Positions 1 through 6,359 of a stretch of 15,066 bases of DNA are shown here, one piece after another. The notes beneath the pieces are model-generated. The model made no database searches. It saw nothing but the letters and a program-made list of their open reading frames with translations, and had not been told where the DNA came from. The DNA is from Nitrospinae bacterium RIFCSPLOWO2_12_39_16 (GTDB lineage: Bacteria; Nitrospinota; Nitrospinia; UBA9942). Each line of letters begins with the position of its first letter. Within the stretch, counting starts at the first letter, position 1. The stretch spans positions 1-15,066 of the forward strand of contig MHDO01000104.1 of assembly GCA_001805005.1 (NCBI GenBank). The letters are read 5' to 3'. The position numbers and the translations under genes were made by a program.

Positions 1-301
1 AATGGGCTGGTATCTGGACGGGAGGGTAAGTGCTGTAATCGGGACGCATACGCATGTCCAGACTGCGGACGAAAAGATACTCTCAGGCGGCACTGCTTAT
101 ATTACCGATGTGGGAATGACAGGGCCATCCAACTCGGTCATAGGTATTAGAAAGGAACTTGCGTTAGAGAAATTTCTTACAAAGATGCCTAAGAAGTTTG
201 AGATGGCAGGCGGCGAGGGGCAGTTTAACGGGGTTGTAGTTGATATAGATGAGAATTCAGGACAAGCAAAGGGAATTAAGAGATTACAGTTGACAGGATA
301 A
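1..301 (+). CDS. YmdB-family metallophosphoesterase, C-terminal part (5' end outside window)
   Basis: Only the last 99 or so codons are present; the frame enters the window at base 2 and stops with TAA at 299-301. The fragment has the metal-binding GTHTHVQTADE segment followed by YITDVGMTGP and a GQFNGVV stretch, which is the C-terminal half of the TIGR00282/YmdB family of calcineurin-like phosphoesterases (full length about 260 residues). Family members hydrolyse 2',3'-cyclic nucleotides; in Bacillus YmdB affects biofilm and motility decisions. The apparent Met at base 2 lies inside the domain and is not the start. Downstream comes a fold-back repeat and then metG on the same strand. The family call is confident; the cellular role here is not known. 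Confidence 0.88.
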   Translation, partial: MGWYLDGRVSAVIGTHTHVQTADEKILSGGTAYITDVGMTGPSNSVIGIRKELALEKFLTKMPKKFEMAGGEGQFNGVVVDIDENSGQAKGIKRLQLTG

Positions 302-309
302 TAAAAAAT

Positions 310-423
310 ATACTGCAAGAGCTTTTTTCACTTCCGTTAATTTTCTCTTTGCCTTATTTTATAAACTATTACATTATTGACCAAAGAAAAGTTAAAAAGT
401 CGTTCAAAAAACTCTTGCAGTAT
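310..423. repeat. Imperfect fold-back (inverted) repeat between the YmdB-like gene and metG
   Basis: ATACTGCAAGAG at 310-321 is matched exactly by its reverse complement at 412-423. Complementarity continues inward in imperfect form for about 30 more bases, with T-rich runs on the left pairing with A-rich runs on the right and ending near CTTTG/CAAAG. The unpaired centre is about 30 bases. The whole element fills almost the complete intergenic gap and ends 12 bases before the metG start codon. It could be a MITE remnant or a large hairpin acting as a processing site or terminator. No convincing target-site duplication is visible. Confidence 0.7.
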
Positions 424-435
424 TAGCTATATAAA

Positions 436-2352
436 ATGACACATAACAAAAAATTCTACATAACCACACCTATCTATTATGTAAACGATATTCCTCACGT
501 AGGGCATGCCTATACCACTGTAGCGGCAGATGTCATGGCACGATATAAACGGCTCTGCGGTTATCAGGTATTTTTTCTGACAGGGACAGATGAGCATGGG
601 CAGAAGGTTCAGCAGGCAGCGGAGAAAAGGGGGGTTGCCCCTCAAAAACATGCAGATGAGCTGCATATATCATTTAAGAATCTCTGGGAAAAACTAAATA
701 TCTCAAATGATGATTTCATAAGAACCACGGAGGAGAGGCATAAAAGGGCGGTTCAGAAGGCACTTCAAATATTATTTGATAAAGGGGATATATATAAAGC
801 GAGCTATGAAGGATGGTATTGCCTTTCAGATGAGAGGTTCTGGATGGAGAAAGACCTCAAGGATGGTAATTGTCCTGATTGCGGCAGGAAGGTTGAATAT
901 ATAAAAGAATGGAACTATTTTTTCAGGATGGGCAAATATCAAGATTGGCTTATTCAATATATAAAAGATAATCCACGATTCATAATGCCCGAAAGCCGTA
1001 GAAATGAAGTTCTGGGTTTTCTTGGAAGACCATTAGGAGACCTCTGTATCTCCCGTCCAAAGGAAAGGTTGTCATGGGGAATACCACTTCCATTTGATGA
1101 AAATTATGTTACCTATGTATGGTTTGATGCCCTTGTTAATTATATATCTGCAATAGGTTTTGAATACGATAAAGACAAATTTAAAAACTGGTGGCCCTCT
1201 AACCACCATCTTTTAGGGAAGGATATACTCACCACTCATTCAGTTTACTGGTCAACAATGCTCAAGGCATTGGGACTGCCGCTACCGGAAAATATATTTG
1301 CGCATGGGTGGTGGACTGTGAATGGCGAGAAGATGTCAAAATCCAAAGGAAATTTTGTAAATCCTAATGAATTGATAGATAAATATGGAGTAGATACCTT
1401 CAGGTATTTTTTGATGAGAGAAGTCCCCTTTGGTCTTGATGGGGATTTTTCACAGAGGGCATTGGTTGGAAGGATAAACAGCGACCTTGCCAATGACCTT
1501 GGTAATCTCTTAAGCAGAACACTCAATATGATAAAAAAATATAGAGAAGGCAGGATTCCAGATACAATTGATAGTAAAGATAGGAAATATGAGCAAGATG
1601 TTAAGAATTGGCTTATTTTAAAAGAATATGCCGATTTGATGAATGAATTAAATTTTAGTTATGTACTAACGCGACTTTGGGCTGTTATCAGACACATGAA
1701 TGAGTATGCTCAAAAGTCTGCACCTTGGAGTGAAAAAGATGAGGGGATACTATCAAATATTTTATATACTTTAGCTGAAGGTCTGCGTATTGTTGCAGTT
1801 TATATTTATCCCTTCATGCCAGAGACAGGGCAGGAAATCTGGAATCAATTGGGGATTAAGGATAAAATAGAAAATTGCAATTTTAAAGAATCAATAAAAT
1901 GGGGTGGACTTAAAGATGGCATTGAAATTAAAATAGGGAGGCAGCTTTTTCCGAGGGTGGAGGAGAAAATGGAAAGCGTTGATAAAGTAACAGCAACAGA
2001 ATCGGCAGTGGCAGCAGCAGAAGTAAGGCAGTTAATAGGTATTGATGAATTTGCAAAAGTTGATTTGAGGGTTGGAGAGATAAAACAGGCTGAACTGGTT
2101 GAGAAATCCAAAAAACTCCTGAAATTGAAAGTTGATATAGGGACTGAGGAGAGGCAGGTTGTAGCAGGTATTGCCGAGCATTACAAACCTGAAGAATTAA
2201 TAGGCAAAAAAATATTATTGGTAGCAAATCTTAAACCTGCAAAGCTGATGGGTATAGAATCTCAAGGTATGGTATTAGCAGCAGGTGGGGATGGAAGGTT
2301 GGTTCTTATAGGATTTGACGGGGAAGTAAAGTCAGGGACGAAGGTGAAATAG
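436..2352 (+). CDS. metG: Methionyl-tRNA synthetase with C-terminal tRNA-binding domain
   Basis: 638 residues; charges tRNA-Met with methionine in the cytoplasm. The class I signature HVGH is at residues 21-24 and KMSKS at 299-303. The N-terminal stretch FYITTPIYYVND is typical of the family, which fixes the start even though no Shine-Dalgarno sequence is visible before the ATG. The zinc-knuckle insertion (residues about 129-149) has Cys129, Asp132, Cys146 and Cys149, so the second ligand of the usual CxxC pair is Asp. A low-complexity Ala/Glu/Val linker (about 510-530) leads to an EMAP/Trbp111-type tRNA-binding domain from about 533 (FAKVDLRVGEI, then GMVLAA), a dimerisation module common in bacterial MetRS. 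The gene ends in a run of direct repeats that includes the stop codon. Confidence 0.97.
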   Translation: MTHNKKFYITTPIYYVNDIPHVGHAYTTVAADVMARYKRLCGYQVFFLTGTDEHGQKVQQAAEKRGVAPQKHADELHISFKNLWEKLNISNDDFIRTTEERHKRAVQKALQILFDKGDIYKASYEGWYCLSDERFWMEKDLKDGNCPDCGRKVEYIKEWNYFFRMGKYQDWLIQYIKDNPRFIMPESRRNEVLGFLGRPLGDLCISRPKERLSWGIPLPFDENYVTYVWFDALVNYISAIGFEYDKDKFKNWWPSNHHLLGKDILTTHSVYWSTMLKALGLPLPENIFAHGWWTVNGEKMSKSKGNFVNPNELIDKYGVDTFRYFLMREVPFGLDGDFSQRALVGRINSDLANDLGNLLSRTLNMIKKYREGRIPDTIDSKDRKYEQDVKNWLILKEYADLMNELNFSYVLTRLWAVIRHMNEYAQKSAPWSEKDEGILSNILYTLAEGLRIVAVYIYPFMPETGQEIWNQLGIKDKIENCNFKESIKWGGLKDGIEIKIGRQLFPRVEEKMESVDKVTATESAVAAAEVRQLIGIDEFAKVDLRVGEIKQAELVEKSKKLLKLKVDIGTEERQVVAGIAEHYKPEELIGKKILLVANLKPAKLMGIESQGMVLAAGGDGRLVLIGFDGEVKSGTKVK

Positions 2353-2397
2353 AAGGTGAAATAGACAGAAGGTGAAATAGACACGAAGGTGAAATAG
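2340..2397 (+). repeat. Four copies of GAAGGTGAAATAG spanning the metG stop codon
   Basis: The 13-mer GAAGGTGAAATAG occurs at 2340-2352, 2352-2364, 2368-2380 and 2385-2397. The first copy is the end of metG (Lys-Val-Lys-stop). The second is 12 bases on and therefore keeps the same frame, so the Lys-Val-Lys-TAG end is repeated in frame; the third and fourth are offset by 16 and 17 bases. The pattern looks like slipped-strand duplication of the gene end. Confidence 0.85.
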
Positions 2398-2399
2398 AC

Positions 2400-2428
2400 T
2401 TGACACAATTTAGTGTTAGTGTTAACTT
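2400..2428 (+). promoter_or_regulatory. Possible promoter upstream of tRNA-Ala
   Basis: A perfect TTGACA lies at 2400-2405, immediately after the last metG repeat copy. The best -10 at proper spacing is only TTAACT (2422-2427), a poor match. It would transcribe the tRNA and perhaps the downstream surA-like gene. Weak call based on the -35 alone. Confidence 0.25.
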
Positions 2429-2442
2429 TAGTGTTTAGTGAT
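2411..2442 (+). repeat. GTGTTAGT-type intergenic repeat, copy 1
   Basis: TAGTGTTAGTGTTAA followed by TTTAGTGTTTAGTGAT makes a short stretch built of GTGTTAGTG-like words. A related stretch lies on the other strand between the DUF3467 gene and hemB (8783-8820). Both copies sit just after the stop codon of a gene. Confidence 0.5.
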
Positions 2443-2457
2443 AATAATACTAAACAC
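2431..2457 (+). terminator. Hairpin downstream of metG (no T-tract)
   Basis: GTGTTTAGT (2431-2439) and ACTAAACAC (2449-2457) form a perfect 9-bp stem with a 9-base AT-only loop. There is no following U-run, so if it terminates transcription it does so weakly or with a helper factor. It is embedded in the GTGTTAGT-type repeat also seen upstream of hemB. Confidence 0.35.
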
Positions 2458-2475
2458 AGGCACTTACGTTAACAT

Positions 2476-2551
2476 GGGGCTGTAGCTCAGCTGGGAGAGC
2501 GACAGGCTGGCAGTCTGTAGGTCAGGGGTTCGATCCCCCTCAGCTCCACCA
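2476..2551 (+). tRNA. tRNA-Ala, anticodon GGC
   Basis: The cloverleaf can be drawn by hand. The acceptor GGGGCTG (2476-2482) pairs with CAGCTCC (2541-2547), with one G-U. The D arm is GCTC/GAGC. The anticodon stem ACAGG (2502-2506)/TCTGT (2514-2518) carries the loop CTGGCAG with anticodon GGC at 2509-2511, reading GCC (alanine). The T arm AGGGG/CCCCT has the TTCGATC loop. Discriminator A2548 is followed by an encoded CCA at 2549-2551. The tRNA is isolated between metG and the prolyl isomerase gene. Confidence 0.97.
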
Positions 2552-2580
2552 TTTAGTTTATTAACTTATTTATGAACCCA

Positions 2581-2601
2581 GTAAGAGACCGAAGGTCTTA
2601 C
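2581..2601 (+). other. Bulged hairpin in the leader of the SurA-like gene
   Basis: GTAA-GA-GACC pairs with GGTC-TTAC around a GAA loop, giving an 8-bp stem with a 2-base bulge. It ends about 9 bases before the AAGGGAG ribosome binding site of the next gene. It could be a leader structure or a tRNA processing/termination hairpin; its function is unknown. Confidence 0.4.
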
Positions 2602-2620
2602 GGGGTGAAGGGAGAGTATT

Positions 2621-3649
2621 GTGAATAAAAAAGTGAAGGGTTTTTTGATGATTTTAGCTATAGGCGGGTTTTTGTTGTCTTATCAGGATGGTTATGCTGA
2701 AAGTGGGAAAGGTAAAGGTTCGCCGGATGTAAAGATGGCAGAAAAGAGTGAGAAAGTTCCTGATGTGGTAGCCACTATAAATGGCGTAAAGATTAGTGGT
2801 GTTGAGTTCAGTAAAGGACTGCAGAATTATAAGAGAAGGCTGGCAATGATGGGGCAAGAAGTTACTCCAGAACATTCAAAGGAGATAAATAAGACCATTG
2901 TTGATGATTTGGTGAATAGGGAATTGCTTATCCAAAATTGTGGCAAGACAGGGATAAAGGTATCGGATGATGAATTGAATAAAGAAATTACCTCTATCAA
3001 GTCAAAATTTCAAAATGAGGAGCAGTTCAATCAGGCAGTAAAATCCCAGAACCTGACAATTGATGAGGTAAAGAGTGATGTGAGGAAGGCTTTAGCCATA
3101 AAGAAATTAATGAGAAATGATATAGAGGATAAGATAACTGTTGATGAGAAGGCAGTTAATGAATACTATAAAAATAATCCTGATAAATTTATTGAAGGTG
3201 AATCTATCAAGGCAAGTCATATTCTTATAATGGTTGACAAGAATGCAGCCAAAGATGCGAAAGAGACTGCAAAGAAGAAGATTGATGGGCTTTTAATCAG
3301 GGTGAAGAAGGGTGAGGATTTTGCAAAACTTGCAAAAGAAAATTCAGATGATAAAGGAAGCGGTCAGAATGGTGGCGACCTTGGATTTTTTAGCAAAGGT
3401 ATGATGGTGCCAAATTTTGAGAAGGCTGTATTTAGCTTAAAGAAGGATGAGATTAGTGAGGTTGTGGAAACAGAGTTTGGTTATCATATAATAAAGTTAA
3501 CCGACAAGAAACCTTCAAGGACAATACCACAGAGTGAGGTGCACGACAGGCTAAAAAACTTTTTAAAATCAATGGAAGCAAACAAGAAAGTATCTGAATA
3601 TCTGGCAGATTTAAGAAAAAAAGCAGATATAAAGGTTGTAGAATTTTAG
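2621..3649 (+). CDS. SurA/PrsA-like periplasmic peptidyl-prolyl cis-trans isomerase
   Basis: 342 residues starting at GTG, chosen because AAGGGAG lies 6-7 bases upstream and a signal peptide follows at once: basic MNKKVK, a hydrophobic core FLMILAIGGFLLS, then a polar region. After a short charged spacer the SurA_N-like chaperone region (about 48-180) begins with VVATINGVKISG. One parvulin (PpiC) domain occupies about 196-295, with IKASHILI at its start, NGGDLGFFSKG in the middle and the conserved EFGYHIIKL at its end. Such proteins help fold outer-membrane or secreted proteins. E. coli SurA has two parvulin domains and PpiD is membrane-anchored, so this is a one-domain SurA/PrsA relative. 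The GTG start and the 17-base gap to the HU-like gene suggest co-transcription. Confidence 0.9.
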   Translation: MNKKVKGFLMILAIGGFLLSYQDGYAESGKGKGSPDVKMAEKSEKVPDVVATINGVKISGVEFSKGLQNYKRRLAMMGQEVTPEHSKEINKTIVDDLVNRELLIQNCGKTGIKVSDDELNKEITSIKSKFQNEEQFNQAVKSQNLTIDEVKSDVRKALAIKKLMRNDIEDKITVDEKAVNEYYKNNPDKFIEGESIKASHILIMVDKNAAKDAKETAKKKIDGLLIRVKKGEDFAKLAKENSDDKGSGQNGGDLGFFSKGMMVPNFEKAVFSLKKDEISEVVETEFGYHIIKLTDKKPSRTIPQSEVHDRLKNFLKSMEANKKVSEYLADLRKKADIKVVEF

Positions 3650-3666
3650 TTGATGGGGAGGACTGT

Positions 3667-3972
3667 ATGACAAAGTTAGATATAATAAACAGGGTTGTTG
3701 AAAAGGCTGGTTTGCCTAAACCTCAAGCAGAGGAGGCTGTAGAGCTGATAATTGAAAAGATAAAGGAGACACTGGGTAAAGGTGAAGCGGTTGTCCTCAG
3801 GAGATTTGGATCGTTCTCTGTAAGAAATAAAAATACAAGGATTGGAAGGAATCCAAAGACTGGTGAGGAGGCAGAAATATCCGCTCGCAGTGTGGTCAGG
3901 TTTAAATCAGGAAAGTATTTTAAGGATGCGGTAAACAAGCAAATAAATAAAGTCAAACCCTCAGAGGGGTGA
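3667..3972 (+). CDS. HU/IHF-family DNA-binding protein
   Basis: 101 residues, the usual size for a bacterial histone-like protein that bends DNA as a dimer. The N-terminal helices (MTKLDIINRVVEKAGL...AVELIIEKIKETL) are followed by the GEAVVLRRFGSFSVR beta segment. The DNA-binding arm is RIGRNPKTGEEAEISARSVVRF, with the conserved RNPKTG tip whose Pro intercalates at the kink. ISARSVVRFKSGK and the overall pattern are nearer IhfA than classical HU, but the subtype cannot be settled by eye. The start is fixed by GGGGAGG at 3655-3661. It ends convergently, 25 bases from the coiled-coil gene on the opposite strand. Confidence 0.93.
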   Translation: MTKLDIINRVVEKAGLPKPQAEEAVELIIEKIKETLGKGEAVVLRRFGSFSVRNKNTRIGRNPKTGEEAEISARSVVRFKSGKYFKDAVNKQINKVKPSEG

Positions 3973-3975
3973 GGG
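3958..3975 (+). terminator. Hairpin over the end of the HU/IHF gene
   Basis: CCCTCA (3958-3963) and TGAGGG (3970-3975) pair around GAGGGG; the TGA stop is part of the right arm. It lies in the 25-base convergent gap. The sequence after it is AT-rich but has no clean T-run, so terminator function is plausible, not assured. Confidence 0.4.
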
Positions 3976-3997
3976 ACATTGCATTAAATATAGCTGT

Positions 3998-4231
3998 TTA
4001 ATATTTTATATTGTTTAGTTCTCTAATCCTGATTGACAGTTCCTCAATTTCGTCTTTCATTTCTTTTTTTCTCTTTTCAAGCGTTTCAAGTATTTTTATT
4101 TTTATCTCTTCAGGCGGCATGGCGTTTGGCACCTTGAAATTTTCTAAAAGTTTATAAAGCCTCCTGCTTTCCTCATTCAACATCTCCAGTCTAATGCTTA
4201 TGCATTCAAGTTCGGTCTGTATATCTTTCAT
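3998..4231 (-). CDS. Small coiled-coil protein of unknown function
   Basis: 77 residues, unrecognised. It is highly charged with two helical segments showing heptad spacing of Ile/Leu: about residues 4-30 (IQTELECISIRLEMLNEE) and 41-75 (KILETLEKRKKEMKDEIEELSIRIREL). These are separated by a Pro-containing turn (VPNAMPPEE), so an antiparallel helical hairpin is likely. No signal peptide, Cys motif or DNA-binding motif is seen. The start codon is one base after the queE stop, so it is almost certainly translated from the queE mRNA. The context suggests an accessory to the radical SAM genes, but nothing in the sequence shows that directly. Confidence 0.65.
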   Translation of the reverse strand: MKDIQTELECISIRLEMLNEESRRLYKLLENFKVPNAMPPEEIKIKILETLEKRKKEMKDEIEELSIRIRELNNIKY

Positions 4232-4232
4232 C

Positions 4233-4895
4233 TTATACCCCTTTCACAGATTCACCCCAGATGTATTTATGTATCTGGAGATTCAATCTTACATTCAGAT
4301 TATCATTAAGTATCCACTCTGACAATTCTTCAGCAGTCAAATTATCATAGACAGGGGACATTAAAATATGACATCTATCAGCAAGTGAATATTTTTTTAT
4401 TATCTCTTTTGACCAGTCATAATCTCCTCTGCTGTTTATAACAAACTTCACCTCGTCATTATTATACAATTTATCTAAATTCCCCCAATTCATCCTTTCT
4501 GACATACCACTGTCAGGGCATTTGATATCCATGATTATTTTGAGTCCTTGAATCCTTAAACCCTTGAACCCTTGAACCCTTTCAATGTCAATACTCCCAT
4601 TTGTCTCAATCAAGATAGATTTACCTGTTTTTAATAAGGCACTTATCAAAAGATATACACCATTCTGAAGGAGAGGCTCGCCCCCCGTTATTTCTACTAA
4701 ATTGCATTTGTAATCATCGACTTTTGAGAGTATATCATCTATTGAAAGCCAATCGCCGCCTTCATATGCATAGACTGTATCACAGTAGCGACATCTAAGG
4801 TTGCAGCCTGTTAACCGGATGAATACACAGGGGGTTCCTGAGAGTGAAGATTCCCCCTGAATGCTTTTAAAAATCTCTGTTACCTGTAATTGCAT
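4233..4895 (-). CDS. queE: 7-carboxy-7-deazaguanine synthase (radical SAM)
   Basis: 220 residues. QueE converts 6-carboxytetrahydropterin to 7-carboxy-7-deazaguanine, a step toward preQ0 and queuosine in tRNA. The N-terminus EIFKSIQGESS and the iron-sulfur motif Cys31-x3-Cys35-x2-Cys38 (CNLRCRYC) are diagnostic, followed by the SAM-binding EITGGEPLLQ at about 68-77 and ETNGSIDI. DIKCPDSG (about 123-130) is the conserved later motif. Between these, residues about 106-119 are encoded by an 8-bp tandem repeat and look like an insertion. The start overlaps the upstream radical SAM gene by 29 bases, so translational coupling is likely. Other Que genes are not in the window. Confidence 0.93.
   Translation of the reverse strand: MQLQVTEIFKSIQGESSLSGTPCVFIRLTGCNLRCRYCDTVYAYEGGDWLSIDDILSKVDDYKCNLVEITGGEPLLQNGVYLLISALLKTGKSILIETNGSIDIERVQGFKGLRIQGLKIIMDIKCPDSGMSERMNWGNLDKLYNNDEVKFVINSRGDYDWSKEIIKKYSLADRCHILMSPVYDNLTAEELSEWILNDNLNVRLNLQIHKYIWGESVKGV
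4540..4579 (-). repeat. 8-bp tandem repeat (five copies) inside queE
   Basis: Read in the gene direction the units are GGGTTCAA, GGGTTCAA, GGGTTTAA, GGATTCAA, GGACTCAA. They encode roughly VQGFKGLRIQGLK. Because 8 is not a multiple of 3, a gain or loss of one unit would shift the frame of queE. The array has begun to diverge, which argues against very frequent change now. Confidence 0.85.
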
Positions 4896-5988
4896 AGTTT
4901 GCAGCTGTTGAGGAAAGAAATTCTTTTAAAACCTCTTTTCTTTTAATATGTATTTTTTTAAGGCTGTTGTCAAATTCAACCTCTCCTGATTTAAGCCTGC
5001 TGTCAGGCTTCACATCAACCTTAATATCAAACTCAGATTCTATTTTTTTTATAACTTCCCTTTTCTGTCCTATGAAGTTGGATAATTCAATGGATGGGAT
5101 AAAAAAACTACCATGTTTTAACTTCTGACTTCTGTATATTGCATACCTCATCATTTCATAGGCTATCGCTGATTCTACTAATTGTCTGAAAGCAGGATGA
5201 AATGGCCCGTCTAAGATGACATCCTTTTCTAATAATGATGAAGTAGGCTGGAGTCCTATTCGGATGACAGGAATATTATTGACCTCAAACCTGACAAGCA
5301 GATTTTTAGCCAGCCTTACAGCATCGCCAAGGCTCAAGGGTTTAAAAGAACCACTTAGATACAAATCAGCAAGCCCTGTATTCTTTATAACAACTGCCGG
5401 GTATATCCTAACAAAATCGGGTTTAAGTTTTATAACCTCATCCGCAGTATATAATGAGCTTTCAAATGTATCACCGGGAAGACCCGGCATAATCTGGATT
5501 CCTACTTCAAAACCGTGGGATTTAAGGAGTTTGCACGAACTCCTCACTTCATCTGCTGAATGCCCCCTTTCCGACACTGATAAAACAGAGTTATCCATTG
5601 ACTGAACACCAAGTTCAACAGTCTTGACTTTATATCTCTTTAAGAGTGCAAGATTTTCAACAGTTATACTATCAGGCCTTGTAGATAATCTTATACTGTC
5701 AATTACTCTATTGTTTAAATAGGGTAATATAGAAGAAGATAGGAGACTCTCCTGCTTTTCTAATGGAAGGGCAGTGAAACTTCCTCCATAGAATGCAACC
5801 TGTCTGCTGCCAATAGCGGATAGCCGATAGCTGACAGATGATAAAGAGAGCCAGTTATCAATAGTTTTACTTATTGTTTCTGTATTAAAATATGTATTTT
5901 CTCCAGCAATCTTCTTTTGATTACAAAAGATACAGCGGTGGGGACAGCCTAAATACGGAATGAATATTGGAATTATATACTGTTTCAT
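4867..5988 (-). CDS. Elp3-like radical SAM protein
   Basis: 373 residues. The N-terminus IIPIFIPYLGCPHRCIFCNQ carries the iron-sulfur motif Cys15-x3-Cys19-x2-Cys22, followed by FYGGSFTALP (the GGSF SAM-binding segment), LSTRPDSI, VELGVQSM and GIQIMPGLPGD. This order matches the Elp3/MiaB/NifB radical SAM superfamily, specifically the short Elp3-like proteins that lack the acetyltransferase domain. The substrate is unknown; the direct overlap with queE hints at RNA modification, by inference only. Residues about 53-61 come from a 7-bp repeat and look inserted ahead of RQVAFYGG. There is no Shine-Dalgarno sequence, and a good promoter lies so close that the mRNA may be leaderless. Confidence 0.85.
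   Translation of the reverse strand: MKQYIIPIFIPYLGCPHRCIFCNQKKIAGENTYFNTETISKTIDNWLSLSSVSYRLSAIGSRQVAFYGGSFTALPLEKQESLLSSSILPYLNNRVIDSIRLSTRPDSITVENLALLKRYKVKTVELGVQSMDNSVLSVSERGHSADEVRSSCKLLKSHGFEVGIQIMPGLPGDTFESSLYTADEVIKLKPDFVRIYPAVVIKNTGLADLYLSGSFKPLSLGDAVRLAKNLLVRFEVNNIPVIRIGLQPTSSLLEKDVILDGPFHPAFRQLVESAIAYEMMRYAIYRSQKLKHGSFFIPSIELSNFIGQKREVIKKIESEFDIKVDVKPDSRLKSGEVEFDNSLKKIHIKRKEVLKEFLSSTAANYAITGNRDF
5811..5831 (-). repeat. 7-bp tandem repeat (three copies) inside the Elp3-like gene
   Basis: In gene direction: GCTATCG, GCTATCC, GCTATTG. The 21 bases equal seven codons and encode part of SYRLSAIGS. The flanks CTGTCA on one side and CAGCAGACAG on the other are also partly complementary. 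The peptide sits just before the conserved RQVAFYGGSFT segment. Confidence 0.7.
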
Positions 5989-5994
5989 AGAAAA

Positions 5995-6023
5995 ATACTA
6001 AAGATAAGTTTATAGACTGTCAA
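5995..6023 (-). promoter_or_regulatory. Promoter for the Elp3-like/queE operon, close to the start codon
   Basis: On the minus strand TTGACA (6023-6018) is followed by 17 bases and TAGTAT (6000-5995), a strong sigma-70-type match. The ATG begins only 6 bases after the -10, at about the expected +1. With no ribosome binding site in TTTTTCT before the ATG, a leaderless transcript is predicted. Confidence 0.5.
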
Positions 6024-6062
6024 TTTCATGAATATTTGTGTAGATTAGTGGCTGAATATTCT

Positions 6063-6359
6063 TTATTTTTTTGAATAGATATAGTCGTAAACCTTTCCGT
6101 CTTTATCAAACTCTATCCAGAGGGATTTTAGATTTTCATCTTTATAGAAATACTGCTCCTTTTCATCTACATCTATTATATTTAGAGGCTCTCCAAAAAT
6201 ATTTATTATCTCCTCCTTAGTGGTAACCTTGACTTTTATAAGACGGACCTTTTCAGGTTTTAGCAGGTCTGTCTTAATCAGGTTTATTCCGCCTCCACAT
6301 CCGATAAATAAAAGCATTATAAAAATTATTATTACTATATTTTTCATCATATTTTTCAA
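6063..6359 (-). CDS. Small lipoprotein with a BamE/SmpA-like domain
   Basis: 98 residues. A classical lipoprotein signal is visible: MKNMMKN, hydrophobic IVIIIFIMLLFIG, then the acylated Cys in the lipobox LFIGC followed by Gly-Gly-Gly. The mature part has TTKEEIINIFGEP, a later YFYKD and IEFDKDGKVYDYIY; this helix, Gly-x-Pro turn and paired strands are the pattern of BamE/SmpA-type domains. True BamE belongs to the outer-membrane beta-barrel assembly complex, but many unrelated lipoproteins share the fold, so the role is open. The ATG overlaps the stop of the aldehyde dehydrogenase gene (ATGA-type), so the two are translationally coupled. Confidence 0.8.
   Translation of the reverse strand: MKNMMKNIVIIIFIMLLFIGCGGGINLIKTDLLKPEKVRLIKVKVTTKEEIINIFGEPLNIIDVDEKEQYFYKDENLKSLWIEFDKDGKVYDYIYSKK

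Noticed and set aside
1928..2227. Antisense open frames under the end of metG
   Set aside because: They mirror the Ala/Glu-rich linker and tRNA-binding domain codons; the Ser/Leu-rich composition is typical of shadow frames.
4540..4579. CRISPR-like array
   Set aside because: Units are 8 bp and adjacent, without unique spacers; the same holds for the other arrays in the window. No cas gene is present.
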